This document shows, one piece after another, positions 45,026 to 53,983 of a stretch of DNA of 64,000 nucleotides (position 1 is its first letter; every line of letters starts with the position of its first letter). Made by a program: the position numbers and the translations under genes. The notes under the pieces are model-generated. The model was given only the letters and a program-made list of their open reading frames with translations. It was not told the DNA's origin and made no database searches. The stretch comes from Bradyrhizobium cenepequi (GTDB lineage Bacteria > Pseudomonadota > Alphaproteobacteria > Rhizobiales > Xanthobacteraceae). Location of the stretch: assembly GCF_020329485.1 (NCBI RefSeq), contig NZ_JAGKJI010000025.1:1-64000 (forward strand), in the 5' to 3' direction.

Positions 45026-45091
45026 TTTTTGTAGTCGCCAAGGCGAGGACAAAAGCCTGCGACATCAATGCCATCGGCTGAAAAAAGAGGC

Positions 45092-45107
45092 TGGCATGGA
45101 CCTTGCG
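45092..45107 (+). promoter_or_regulatory. Sigma-54 (-24/-12) promoter of the cyanate operon
   Basis: TGGCAT-N5-TTGCG against the consensus TGGCAC-N5-TTGCW. The invariant GG and GC are 10 bases apart. The expected start of transcription near 45119 gives a leader of about 23 bases, holding AGGAGG, before the ATG at 45142. Confidence 0.8.
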
Positions 45108-45141
45108 TAAATCAACGGCAACGTCGCGCGCAGGAGGTCCG

Positions 45142-46524
45142 ATGTCCATCTTCGATAATCCGTTCGATCCCGACCGCAATCTTCGCACCGGCTGCAGCTG
45201 CGGCCGCCACATCAGCGAAGCCGAGCACCGGAATGCAGCGCTCGCACTGCGCTGTGAGCCCATGGAAAGCGAGGACCGGCGTTACGAGGGCGTCGTCGCC
45301 TCGGCCGTGATGCGGGCGGTGTTTCCGCAGGACGCGGCCCGGCGCGCCTTTCTGAAGTCAGTCGGCGCGTCCACTGCGCTTGCGGCGCTGTCGCAGTTCT
45401 TCCCGATTAAGGCGGCGACCGAGGTATTCGCGCAAGGAGCGGCGCCCGAGAAGAAGGACCTCAAGGTCGGCTTCATCCCGATCACCTGCGCAACCCCGAT
45501 CATCATGGCGGCGCCGATGGGCTTCTACGCCAAGCACGGATTGAACGTCGACGTGATCAAGACCGCCGGCTGGGCGGTGATCCGCGACAAGACCATCAAC
45601 AAGGAATACGACGCCGCGCATATGCTGTCGCCGATGCCGCTCGCCATCGCCATGGGCGTCGGCTCCAACCCGCTGCCGTACACGATGCCGGCGGTCGAGA
45701 ACATCAACGGCCAGGCGATCACGCTTGCGATCAAGCACAAGGACAAGCGCAATCCGAAGGACTGGAAGGGCTTCAAATTCGCCGTTCCCTTCGACTATTC
45801 GATGCACAATTACCTGCTGCGCTACTATCTCGCCGAGCACGGCCTCGATCCCGACGTCGATGTGCAGATCCGCGCGGTGCCGCCGCCGGAGATGGTCGCC
45901 AATCTGCGCGCCGACAATATCGATGGTTTCCTTGGCCCCGATCCGATGAACCAGCGCGCCGTCTATGACGGCGCAGGCTTCATCCACATCCTGACCAAGA
46001 ATATCTGGGAAGGCCATCCCTGCTGCGCCTTCGCGGCGTCGAAGGAGTTCGTCACCTCGATGCCGAACACCTATGGCGCGCTCCTGAAATCGATCATCGA
46101 GGCGACCGCGTTCGCGCACAAGGCCGAGAACCGCAAGCAGATCGCGGAAGCGATCTCGCCGGCGAATTACCTGAACCAGCCGCAGGTCGTGCTGGAGCAG
46201 ATTCTGACGGGCACCTTCGCCGATGGCCTCGGCAATGTCGTCACGCAGCCCAACCGCCTCGATTTCGATCCGTTCCCCTGGCAGTCCTTCGCCGTCTGGA
46301 TAATGACCCAGATGAAGCGCTGGGGTCAGATCAAGGGCGACGTCGATTACAAGGCGGTCGCCGAGCAGGTTTATCTCGCCACAGATACCGGCAAGCTGAT
46401 GGCCGAGATGGGGCTCACGCCGCCGCCAACCACGTATAAGTCGTTCGCGGTGATGGGCAAGACGTTCGATCCCACCAAGCCGGACGACTATCTTGCGAGC
46501 TTCAGGATCAGGAAGGCGTCGTGA
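45142..46524 (+). CDS. NrtA/CynA-type ABC substrate-binding protein
   Basis: 460 residues from ATG 45142 (AGGAGG upstream). A typical CmpA/NrtA solute-binding fold begins near residue 105: KKDLKVGFIPITCATPIIMA, then YDAAHMLSPMPLAIAMGVGS and DNIDGFLGPDPMNQRAVYDG. Such proteins bind nitrate, bicarbonate or cyanate. With cyanase as last gene of the operon, cyanate is the best guess. Odd N-terminus: about 65 residues, with a Cys/His motif CSCGRHISEAEH, precede an internal Tat signal (RRAFLKSVGASTALAALSQF). It is first of four co-directional genes under the -24/-12 promoter. Confidence 0.88.
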   Translation: MSIFDNPFDPDRNLRTGCSCGRHISEAEHRNAALALRCEPMESEDRRYEGVVASAVMRAVFPQDAARRAFLKSVGASTALAALSQFFPIKAATEVFAQGAAPEKKDLKVGFIPITCATPIIMAAPMGFYAKHGLNVDVIKTAGWAVIRDKTINKEYDAAHMLSPMPLAIAMGVGSNPLPYTMPAVENINGQAITLAIKHKDKRNPKDWKGFKFAVPFDYSMHNYLLRYYLAEHGLDPDVDVQIRAVPPPEMVANLRADNIDGFLGPDPMNQRAVYDGAGFIHILTKNIWEGHPCCAFAASKEFVTSMPNTYGALLKSIIEATAFAHKAENRKQIAEAISPANYLNQPQVVLEQILTGTFADGLGNVVTQPNRLDFDPFPWQSFAVWIMTQMKRWGQIKGDVDYKAVAEQVYLATDTGKLMAEMGLTPPPTTYKSFAVMGKTFDPTKPDDYLASFRIRKAS

Positions 46525-46552
46525 AGGTGCTCCCGCAGAAAGGGAGGAGCAG

Positions 46553-47389
46553 ATGAACTCACTTCGCTTGCGCGCGGCGATCGTCTCTGTCGTGCTGTTC
46601 GCAGCCTTCATCGGCGTCTGGCATCTTGCGACCCGCAGCACCGGTCCGGCCACCAACATGAGCCCGGAATACGCCAAGCTGATGGGGCTCACCGTCACGC
46701 AAGGCAAATCGGCGATGCCGGGTCCGCTCGATGTTGCCGCCAAATTGTGGGAGCACCTGAAGCGGCCGTTCTACGACAACGGACCGAACGACAAGGGGCT
46801 TGGCATCCAGCTTGGCTATTCGATCGGCCGCGTCGGGCTGGGCTATCTCATCGCGGTTTTGGTCGCGATCCCGCTCGGCTTCCTGATCGGCATGTCGCCA
46901 TTGATCAGCAGGGCGCTCGATCCGTTCATCCAGGTCTTGAAGCCGATCTCTCCGCTCGCCTGGATGCCGCTCGCGCTCTACACCATCAAGGATTCTTCGA
47001 TCTCGGCAATCTTCGTGATCTTCATCTGCTCGGTGTGGCCGATGCTGCTCAACACGGCGTTCGGCGTCGCCAGCGTGCGCAAGGAATGGATCAACGTCGC
47101 GCGCACGCTCGAGGTCGGCACCATCAGGCGCGCCTTCACGGTGATCCTGCCGGCCGCGGCGCCGACGATTCTGACGGGCATGCGGATCTCGATCGGCATC
47201 GCCTGGCTCGTGATCGTCGCCGCCGAAATGCTCGTCGGCGGCACCGGCATCGGCTACTTCGTCTGGAACGAGTGGAACAACCTCTCGATCACCAATGTCA
47301 TCATCGCGATCCTCATGATCGGGATCGTCGGCATGCTGCTCGACCAGATTCTTGCGCGCTTCACGCGCATGGTCACGTTTCCGGAGTAG
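46553..47389 (+). CDS. NrtB/CynB-type ABC permease
   Basis: 278 residues from ATG 46553 (GGAGGAG 6 bases before); a longer frame from 46493 lies in the preceding gene. One leading helix (AAIVSVVLFAAFIGVWHLA) and five more form the BPD_transp_1 fold. The EAA loop that meets the ATPase is EWINVARTLEVGTIRRAFTV, followed by ILPAAAPTILTGMRISIGIA. It is 28 bases after the binding protein and 4 before the ATPase. It should form the inner-membrane channel of the importer. Confidence 0.92.
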   Translation: MNSLRLRAAIVSVVLFAAFIGVWHLATRSTGPATNMSPEYAKLMGLTVTQGKSAMPGPLDVAAKLWEHLKRPFYDNGPNDKGLGIQLGYSIGRVGLGYLIAVLVAIPLGFLIGMSPLISRALDPFIQVLKPISPLAWMPLALYTIKDSSISAIFVIFICSVWPMLLNTAFGVASVRKEWINVARTLEVGTIRRAFTVILPAAAPTILTGMRISIGIAWLVIVAAEMLVGGTGIGYFVWNEWNNLSITNVIIAILMIGIVGMLLDQILARFTRMVTFPE

Positions 47390-47393
47390 GGCG

Positions 47394-48305
47394 ATGACCG
47401 ACAAATTCATCTCGATCGCAGGCATCGCGCGGCGCTATCCGGGCGCGGGCGGCGACACCACCACCGTGTTCGAGAACCTGTGGCTCTCGATGGCGCGGGG
47501 TGAATTCGGCTGCGTGATCGGCCATTCCGGCTGCGGCAAGACGACCGTGCTCAACATCCTCGCCGGCCTCGACGAGCCGAGCGAGGGCACCGTGATCGTC
47601 GACGGGCAGGCGATCGAGGGCACCAGTCTCGACCGCGCCGTGATCTTCCAGAGCCACGCGTTGGTTCCCTGGCGCACCGTGCTCGGCAATGTCGCCTATG
47701 CAGTCAGCTCGAAATGGCGCAAATGGGACCGCGCGAAGGTCAAGGCGCATGCGCAGAAGTTCATCGATCTGGTCGGCCTCGCAGGCTCGGAGCATAAGCG
47801 TCCCTCCGAACTGTCCGGCGGCATGAAGCAGCGCGTCGGCATCGCGCGGGCGCTTTCGATCACGCCGAAGATCATGCTGATGGACGAGCCGTTCTCGGCG
47901 CTGGACGCGCTGACGCGCGGCACACTGCAGGATGAGGTCCGGCGCATTTGTCTGGAAACCGGACAGACCGCGTTCATGATCACCCACGACGTGGACGAGG
48001 CGATCTATCTTGCCGACAAGATATTCCTGATGACCAACGGTCCCGGCGCCGTATTGGCGGAGATCGTGGAAAATCCGCTGCCCAAGGATCGCGGCCGGAT
48101 CGACCTGCACCGCCACCCCTACTACTACGCGCTCCGCAACCACATCATCGATTTCCTGGTCACCCGCAGCAAGAGCTTTACGGCTGACGTCACCAATCAC
48201 GACCGGCGCAACGTGCCGACGGTGCGGCCGGGCTTGATCGAGCCAACCATCATCTCGCCGCCACGGGCGATCGAGACCAGCCCCGTGCAGACCATCGCGC
48301 GCTAG
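47394..48305 (+). CDS. NrtD/CynD-type ABC ATPase
   Basis: 303 residues from ATG 47394. Walker A GHSGCGKTTVLNIL, Q-loop VIFQSHALVPWRTV, signature LSGGMKQRVGIARALS, Walker B IMLMDEPFSALDALT, and switch His in AFMITHDVDEAIYLADKIFL. This is the nitrate/sulfonate/taurine class of importer ATPases. It lacks the extra binding-protein-like domain of NrtC, so it matches NrtD/CynD. The C-terminal 40 residues are a variable tail. It lies 20 bases before cynS. Confidence 0.93.
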   Translation: MTDKFISIAGIARRYPGAGGDTTTVFENLWLSMARGEFGCVIGHSGCGKTTVLNILAGLDEPSEGTVIVDGQAIEGTSLDRAVIFQSHALVPWRTVLGNVAYAVSSKWRKWDRAKVKAHAQKFIDLVGLAGSEHKRPSELSGGMKQRVGIARALSITPKIMLMDEPFSALDALTRGTLQDEVRRICLETGQTAFMITHDVDEAIYLADKIFLMTNGPGAVLAEIVENPLPKDRGRIDLHRHPYYYALRNHIIDFLVTRSKSFTADVTNHDRRNVPTVRPGLIEPTIISPPRAIETSPVQTIAR

Positions 48306-48325
48306 CCTTAAAAGGAGACCCCGAC

Positions 48326-48814
48326 ATGAAACGTTCCGACCTCATCGAAAAGCTGCTCGACATCAAGCGGGAGAAGGGGTGGAGCTGGAAATATATATGC
48401 GAGAAGATCGGCGGCTATTCCGAGGTGCTGATCGTCGGCGCGATCCTCGGCCAGATGAAACTGACCAAGCCGCAGGCCGCGAATGCCGGCGAGCTGTTCG
48501 GCCTGTCCAAATCCGAAATCGCGATGTTGAACGAGACGCCGATGCGCGGGGAGGGCGTGCCGATGCCGCCGACGGATCCCTTGATCTATCGCTTCTACGA
48601 GCTCGTGATGGTCAACGGCCCGGCCTGGAAGGCGCTGATCGAGGAGGAGTTCGGCGACGGCATCATGTCGGCGATCGACTTCGACATGGTGATGGAGCGC
48701 CTGCCCAATCCCAAGGGCGACCGCGTCAAGATCACGATGTCCGGAAAATTCCTGCCGTACAAATATTACGGCGCCAGCGGCAACGTACCGGAATACGGAT
48801 TTAAAGAGGGGTGA
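48326..48814 (+). CDS. cynS: Cyanase (cyanate hydratase)
   Basis: 162 residues, near the normal 156. Cyanase turns cyanate and bicarbonate into ammonia and two CO2, acting as a decamer in the cytoplasm. The N-terminal helical part contains DIKREKGWSWKYICEKIGGY; the catalytic domain has IYRFYELVMVNGPAWKALIE (Arg and Glu of the active site) and EEFGDGIMSAIDFDMVMER (active-site Ser). The end KFLPYKYYG is family-typical. As last gene after an NrtABD-type importer under a sigma-54 promoter, it points to cyanate use as a nitrogen source. GGAG precedes the start. Confidence 0.97.
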   Translation: MKRSDLIEKLLDIKREKGWSWKYICEKIGGYSEVLIVGAILGQMKLTKPQAANAGELFGLSKSEIAMLNETPMRGEGVPMPPTDPLIYRFYELVMVNGPAWKALIEEEFGDGIMSAIDFDMVMERLPNPKGDRVKITMSGKFLPYKYYGASGNVPEYGFKEG

Positions 48815-48825
48815 CCATTGTCGTG

Positions 48826-48927
48826 GTCATTCCGGGGCGCGCATCGCGCGAGCCCGGAATCCATTGGGCCACTGGCGGAGGCGGAGAAATGGATTCCGGG
48901 CTCGTCCTGCGGACGCCCCGGAATGAC
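48826..48927. repeat. 102-bp palindromic repeat between cynS and DUF1476 gene
   Basis: GTCATTCCGGGGCG opens and CGCCCCGGAATGAC closes the element. Inner arms GAGCCCGGAATCCATT and AATGGATTCCGGGCTC are also inverted. It lies between convergent genes and could act as a two-way terminator. Confidence 0.8.
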
Positions 48928-48935
48928 GGGGATGG

Positions 48936-49259
48936 TTAACCGCCCGCCTTTACCTGCGCCACGGCCTGCACCAGCAGTTCGTCCATCTTGGCGCGGATTT
49001 GAGCTTCCGTGATGGCCTCGCCCTTTGCGGTGAGGTCCTTCAGGACCTTCTGCAGCACGTCCTGGTCGCCGGCTTCCTCGAAGTCGGCGGCAACTACTTC
49101 CTTGGCGTAGGTGTTGGCGGCGTCGCCGGTGAGGCCCAGCTTTTCCGCCGTCCATATGCCCAGCAACTTGTTACGGCGCACTTCGGCTTTGAATTTCTGC
49201 TCCTCGTCGAGGGCGAATTTCTTCTCAAAACCTTCCTCGCGCTTGTCGAATGTAGTCAT
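48936..49259 (-). CDS. DUF1476 protein (F1Fo-ATPase zeta-type inhibitor)
   Basis: 107 residues from ATG 49259: MTTFDKREEGFEKKFALDEE, then EQKFKAEVRRNKLLGIWTAE, VVAADFEEAGDQDVLQKVL and AQIRAKMDELLVQAV. This is the four-helix zeta subunit of alphaproteobacteria, whose N-terminal helix inhibits ATP hydrolysis by F1Fo-ATPase in Paracoccus. Four upstream residues (from 49271) would be an unlikely extension. It diverges from purC, an arrangement I believe is common in this order. Confidence 0.9.
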   Translation of the reverse strand: MTTFDKREEGFEKKFALDEEQKFKAEVRRNKLLGIWTAEKLGLTGDAANTYAKEVVAADFEEAGDQDVLQKVLKDLTAKGEAITEAQIRAKMDELLVQAVAQVKAGG

Positions 49260-49592
49260 GGGCGGTTCCAATTCCTGCTGACGGACGGGTGGAGCTTGCG
49301 TTGCGGCAGCCCCGGCGGATGCCTAGATAAAAGGGGCGAATCGGCAAGACAACGAGCCGTTAAGCCGCAGGCAGAATGGCAGATTTTTGGACCCCAATCC
49401 AAGGCGGATAAGTCCGCCAAAGGGGTCCGGGTCGATTGTGCTGGATGGGCCAATCGGATAGGTTGCCACACGGCTTGGTTCTTGTTCTGTTTGGGGTTCC
49501 AGGCTTCCGCGGCAGCTCCGTCGTGGGTCGCAATCCCTTATCAACCGGAGCACACCAGATTCATGGATTTCAACAAAACACGGTACATCCCA
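49260..49592. other. Divergent promoter region, DUF1476 gene and purC
   Basis: About 330 bases without a supported gene. An in-frame extension of purC runs through it, but the protein sequence there is random until about 49563. It should hold promoters for both genes; I cannot assign boxes with confidence. Confidence 0.5.
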
Positions 49593-50360
49593 ATGAGCCG
49601 TCGACGCCGCATCTATGAGGGCAAGGCCAAGGTCCTCTACGAAGGTCCTGAGCCCGGAACCCTGATCCAGCATTTCAAGGACGACGCGACCGCGTTCAAT
49701 GCCAAGAAACACCAGGTGATCGAGGGCAAGGGCGTCCTCAACAACCGGATTTCGGAGTACCTGTTTCAGCACCTCAATGATATCGGGGTGCCGACCCACT
49801 TCATCCGCCGCCTCAACATGCGCGAACAGCTGATTCGCGAGGTCGAGATCGTGCCGCTGGAAGTGGTGGTGCGGAACGTCGCCGCCGGTTCGCTGTCGCA
49901 GCGGCTCGGTATCGAGGAAGGCACGCAGCTGCCGCGCTCGATCATCGAATTCTACTACAAGAACGACCAGCTCAACGACCCCATGGTGTCGGAAGAGCAC
50001 ATCACGGCCTTCGGCTGGGCAACGCCGCAGGAGATCGATGACATCATGGCGCTCGCCATCCGTGTCAACGACTTCCTGACCGGGCTATTCCTGGGCATCG
50101 GCATCCGCCTGGTCGATTTCAAGATGGAATGCGGCCGGTTGTTTGAAAACGAGATGATGCGGATCATCGTCGCCGACGAGATCTCGCCGGATTCGTGCCG
50201 GCTGTGGGACATCAAGTCGAACGAGAAGCTCGACAAGGACCGCTTCCGCCGCGATCTGGGCGGGCTGCTGGAGGCCTATACCGAGGTGGCGAAGCGGCTC
50301 GGCATCCTCATGGAGAACGAGCGGCCGGCCGGCTCGGGTCCGGTGCTGGTGAAGAGCTGA
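49593..50360 (+). CDS. purC: SAICAR synthetase
   Basis: 255 residues from ATG 49593 (MSRRRRIYEGKAKVLYEGPE). It joins aspartate to CAIR in de novo purine synthesis. ATP-grasp-like fold with FKDDATAFNAKKHQVIEGKG, IVPLEVVVRNVAAGSLSQRL, GIRLVDFKMECGRLFE and IVADEISPDSCRLWD (catalytic). An ATG at 49563 would add ten residues (MDFNKTRYIP) not typical of the family. First of purC-purS-purQ; purS is 17 bases on. Confidence 0.96.
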   Translation: MSRRRRIYEGKAKVLYEGPEPGTLIQHFKDDATAFNAKKHQVIEGKGVLNNRISEYLFQHLNDIGVPTHFIRRLNMREQLIREVEIVPLEVVVRNVAAGSLSQRLGIEEGTQLPRSIIEFYYKNDQLNDPMVSEEHITAFGWATPQEIDDIMALAIRVNDFLTGLFLGIGIRLVDFKMECGRLFENEMMRIIVADEISPDSCRLWDIKSNEKLDKDRFRRDLGGLLEAYTEVAKRLGILMENERPAGSGPVLVKS

Positions 50361-50377
50361 AGAGGGGCAAGGTTTAA

Positions 50378-50617
50378 GTGAAGGCACGCGTCACTGTTAC
50401 GTTGAAATCCGGCATCCTCGATCCCCAGGGCAAGGCGATCGAGGGTGCGCTGAAATCGCTCGGCGTCGACGGCGTCGCCAGCGTCCGCCAGGGTAAGGTG
50501 TTCGACATCGAGCTTGCCGACTCCGACCGCGCCAAGGCGGAGGCCGCATTGAAAGACGCCGCCGACAAGCTGCTTGCGAATACCGTGATCGAGAACTATC
50601 GGGTCGAACTGCTCTGA
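50378..50617 (+). CDS. purS: FGAM synthase subunit PurS
   Basis: 79 residues from GTG 50378: KARVTVTLKSGILDPQGKAI, VASVRQGKVFDIELADSDRA and KLLANTVIENYRVEL. PurS is the small bridging subunit of the three-part FGAM synthase PurSQL that passes ammonia from PurQ to PurL. Its stop overlaps the purQ start by one base (TGATG). Confidence 0.96.
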   Translation: MKARVTVTLKSGILDPQGKAIEGALKSLGVDGVASVRQGKVFDIELADSDRAKAEAALKDAADKLLANTVIENYRVELL

Positions 50618-51318
50618 TGAAATCAGCCGTCCTCGTCTTCCCCGGCATCAATCGCGAGCGCGACATGGCGCGGGCGCTCAAGCTTATCTCGGGCAAGGAG
50701 CCGGCGATGGTCTGGCACGCCGAGACCTCGCTGCCATCAGGCACCGACCTCGTCGTGGTGCCCGGCGGCTTCTCCTATGGCGATTACCTCAGGTGTGGTG
50801 CGATTGCGGCGCGGGCGCCGATCATGAACGCGGTCGGCGACTTCGCGGCCAAAGGCGGGCTGGTGCTGGGGGTCTGCAACGGCTTCCAGATCCTGTGCGA
50901 GGCCGGCCTCCTCCCGGGTGTCCTGATGCGCAATGCGGAGATCAAATTTGTCTGCCGCAACGCGCATCTGCGCGTCGAACGCTCCGATACACCGTTCACC
51001 CGCGGCTACAATGCGGGGCAGGTGATCCGCGTGCCTGTCGCGCATGGCGAAGGCAATTACGAAGCCGATGAAGAGACGCTGAAGCGGCTCGAGGGCGAGG
51101 GGCGGGTGCTCTATCGTTACTGCTCGGCCGACGGCGTCGTCGGTGAAGCCTCCAATTTCAATGGCGCCGCCCATTCGATCGCCGGCATCGTCAACGACGG
51201 CGGCAACGTGCTCGGCATGATGCCGCATCCGGAAAACCACGTCGAAGACATCATGGGCTGCACCGACGGTCGCGGCCTGTTCGCCGGCCTGGTCCAGCAT
51301 CTGGAAAAGGCTGCGTGA
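50617..51318 (+). CDS. purQ: FGAM synthase glutaminase subunit PurQ
   Basis: 233 residues. Class I glutamine amidotransferase that supplies ammonia to PurL. Nucleophile Cys in GLVLGVCNGFQILCEAGLLP near residue 87; catalytic His/Glu in LGMMPHPENHVEDIMG near 208; the start is SAVLVFPGINRERDMARALK. It overlaps purS by one base and the next gene by four (GTGA), a tightly coupled transcript. The synthase subunit purL is 4.4 kb downstream. Confidence 0.96.
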   Translation: MKSAVLVFPGINRERDMARALKLISGKEPAMVWHAETSLPSGTDLVVVPGGFSYGDYLRCGAIAARAPIMNAVGDFAAKGGLVLGVCNGFQILCEAGLLPGVLMRNAEIKFVCRNAHLRVERSDTPFTRGYNAGQVIRVPVAHGEGNYEADEETLKRLEGEGRVLYRYCSADGVVGEASNFNGAAHSIAGIVNDGGNVLGMMPHPENHVEDIMGCTDGRGLFAGLVQHLEKAA

Positions 51319-52280
51319 AGTCGCTCTGGAGGCTGGTCGCCGCGATCGCGGCGTTCCCGCTCGCAACCTTCGCGCAGGCGCAGGATTTCCCAAAGCACCC
51401 CATCACCATGATCGTGCCGTTCGCGGCCGGCGGTACCTCCGACGTGATCGCGCGCGTCGTTGCCGAGCAGATGAGCGTGGCGCTCGGGCAGCCGATCGTG
51501 ATCGAGAATGTCGCAGGCGCCGGCGGTTCTACCGCACTGGCCCGGGCCGCGCGTGCCGAGCCGGATGGCTACACGATCGCGATCGGCAACGCCGGCACCA
51601 GCGCCGCCACCTACACGATCTACCCGAAACTGCCGTTCACGCCGGACTCCTTTGCGCCGGTCGCGATGGTCGCAAAGACCTTTGGCATCATTGCGTTACG
51701 CAAGGATTTTCCCGCGAAGGATCTGCCGGAGCTCATCGCCTACGCGAAGCAGAATCCCGGCAAGATCAATCTTGGCCATGCCGGCGTCGGCTCCTCGAAT
51801 TATCTGATCTGCAAGAGTTTTGTGAATGCTGCCGGAATCGACGTCACGCTGGTCGGCTATCGCGGCGCGGCGCCGGCGCTGACCGATGCGATCGGCGGCC
51901 AGATCGACGGCGTCTGCGACGCGGCGGCCTCGGTGTCGCAGGCGATCAACGAGAAACTGGTGCAGGGACTCGTCGTCGGCTCGACCGTTCGACTCGCCAC
52001 GCTGCCCGATCTGCCGACTTCGGCGGAAGCGGGCTTGCCTGAATTCGAGGCGCAGGGCTGGAACGGCGTGTTCGCGCCAAAAGGCACACCGCCGGCGATC
52101 ATCGCGAAACTCAATACCGCAGCCCGCACGGCGGTCGAGAGCGAGGCGGTGAAAAAGCGCTTTGCCGATCTTTCAACGGTTGCGCCTGACGCCAACGAGC
52201 ATGCGCCGGAGGTGCTGCAGCAACTCGTGGCGCGCGACGTCGAGAAATACAAAAAGTTGCTCGCGGACGACCAGAAATAG
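51315..52280 (+). CDS. TctC/Bug-family tripartite tricarboxylate binding protein
   Basis: 321 residues from GTG 51315, which overlaps the purQ stop. A signal peptide (LVAAIAAFPLATFAQAQ) leads into the Bug fold: HPITMIVPFAAGGTSDVIAR, GQPIVIENVAGAGGSTALAR, and GHAGVGSSNYLICKSFV. Bug proteins bind small carboxylates such as citrate or nicotinate. No TctA/TctB membrane partners are here, so it is an orphan, as is common in this family. Its coupling to purQ is striking but may only be positional. Confidence 0.9.
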   Translation: MKSLWRLVAAIAAFPLATFAQAQDFPKHPITMIVPFAAGGTSDVIARVVAEQMSVALGQPIVIENVAGAGGSTALARAARAEPDGYTIAIGNAGTSAATYTIYPKLPFTPDSFAPVAMVAKTFGIIALRKDFPAKDLPELIAYAKQNPGKINLGHAGVGSSNYLICKSFVNAAGIDVTLVGYRGAAPALTDAIGGQIDGVCDAAASVSQAINEKLVQGLVVGSTVRLATLPDLPTSAEAGLPEFEAQGWNGVFAPKGTPPAIIAKLNTAARTAVESEAVKKRFADLSTVAPDANEHAPEVLQQLVARDVEKYKKLLADDQK

Positions 52281-52366
52281 CCGGCCCGCTCTGCTGGCCT
52301 GAAACTTGCCCGTACTTCTCCCGATCCAGGCACGGATCTTTCCGATCGTCGGACGGGAGGAGTTTT

Positions 52367-53968
52367 ATGCTCATTCGCAAGGCTTGCTGCACGTTCACGT
52401 TCGCCGCGCTGCTTTCGTCGCAGGCGGCGATGGCCGAAACCATGCTGCGCATCGGCATGACGGCATCCGATATCCCCACGGCTACCGGGCTGCCAAACAA
52501 CGGCTTTGAAGGAATGCGCTTCCTCGGCTACCCGATCTTCGAGGGATTGGTGCTGTGGGATCTAACCAGGACCGACAAATTGGCCGGCTTGCGTCCAGGC
52601 CTTGCGGAGAAATGGGAACAGGATCCCGAGGACAGCAAGACCTGGATCTTCCATCTGCGCCATGGCGTGAAATTCCATGACGGTGCGGATTTCAATGCCG
52701 ATGCCGTGATCTGGAATCTCGAGCGATATTTCAACAGTTCCAGCCCGCAATTTGAGCCCGCCAGTTCGGCGATGTCGCGAGCTCGCGTTCCCATCATGGG
52801 CAGCTACAAGAAGATCGACGATTTTACAGTCGTCGTCACCACGACCAAGCCAGCGTCCTATTTCCCTTACATGGCGGTCTACCTGCTGTTCACCTCGCCG
52901 GCTTCATTCGAAAAGGCGGGGCGGGATTGGGCCAAGGTCGCGACCTTGCCGGCCGCCGGTACCGGACCGTTCCGCATCACCAAGGTCGTGCCGCGCCAGG
53001 AGGCGGATCTCGCGCGATGGGATGGATATTGGGACAGGAGCAAAATGGCGAAGGTCGACAATATCGTGCTCATGCCGATCCCTGAAGCGAACTCGCGGCT
53101 CGCCGCGCTTCGCTCCGGTCAGGTCGACTGGATCGAGGTGCCGCCGCCCGATGGCGTTGCTTCGCTGAAATCAGCGGGCTTCACTATTACCACCGGCTCA
53201 TATCCCCATGTCTGGCCATGGTTCTACAATATCGGCGCGACCAACAGTCCCTTCAAAGACGTAAAGGTCCGCCAGGCCCTGAACTATTGCATCGACCGCG
53301 AAGGCCTCGTTGCACTGCTCAACGGGACCGCCGAGCGTTCGGTGGGCTGGCTCAAGGCCAGCGACCCCGATTTCGGATCGCCGGTCAACCGCTACAAGTT
53401 CGACCCCCGCCAAGGGCAAGGCGCTGCTCGCCGAAGCCGGATACACGCCGGCGAAGCCACTATCCTTCAAGGTGCTGATCTCGAACTCCGGTTCGGGTCA
53501 GATGCTGCCTTTACCGATGAACGAATTCCTGCAGCAAAACCTGAAAGAGGCGTGCGGTGTGAACGTGGCGTTCGACGTGATCGAATGGCAGGTTCTTTTG
53601 ACCGCCGCGCGGGCGACGCCCGATAGCCCCACGTTACAGGGTGCCATGGGGTCAATATCTCTTCGCCATCCTCCGATGCCGGCGTCATGGCCCGCTATTT
53701 CTCGTCCGAGAATTTTTCACCAAACGGGTTCAATTTCGAGCAGTGGAAGGACGCTGAGTTCGACGATGCGCTCAAGACGATCTCCGAGGCCACCGATCCC
53801 AAGGTGATCTCGGCGGCCTATCGCAAGGCGCATGAACGCCTCGTCGACAACCCTCCCTGGCTTTATATCGTGCACGATCTCAACCCTCGCGCGATGAGCC
53901 CGAAGGTCAAGGGATTCGTCTCGCCGCAATCGTGGTTCGTCGATATGACCCTCGTGAGCCTGCAATAA
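52367..53968 (+). pseudogene. Peptide/nickel-type ABC binding protein, two frameshifts
   Basis: ATG 52367 (GGAGGAG upstream) opens a signal peptide (FTFAALLSSQAAMA) and an SBP_bac_5 fold: AGLRPGLAEKWEQDPEDSKT, LRHGVKFHDGADFNADAVIW, VRQALNYCIDREGLVALLNG. After RYKFDP near 53405 the frame must shift (a run of five C where four fit) to read AKGKALLAEAGYTPAKPLSF. Near 53650 it shifts back to NISSPSSDAGVMARYFSSEN and runs to the end, DMTLVSLQ. The two lesions cancel, so a homopolymer or base-call error is possible. Otherwise it is a full-length (about 533 residues) DppA/OppA-type protein. No transporter genes adjoin. Confidence 0.8.
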
Positions 53969-53983
53969 AGGATATCGAGGCTC

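Noticed and set aside
45103..45141. Earlier start of the cyanate-binding protein at 45103
   Set aside because: It would place the start codon inside the -12 element of the sigma-54 promoter; ATG 45142 has a strong AGGAGG site.
49563..49592. Upstream ATG for purC
   Set aside because: It would add MDFNKTRYIP, which is not part of PurC proteins as I know them; ATG 49593 gives the usual start and length.
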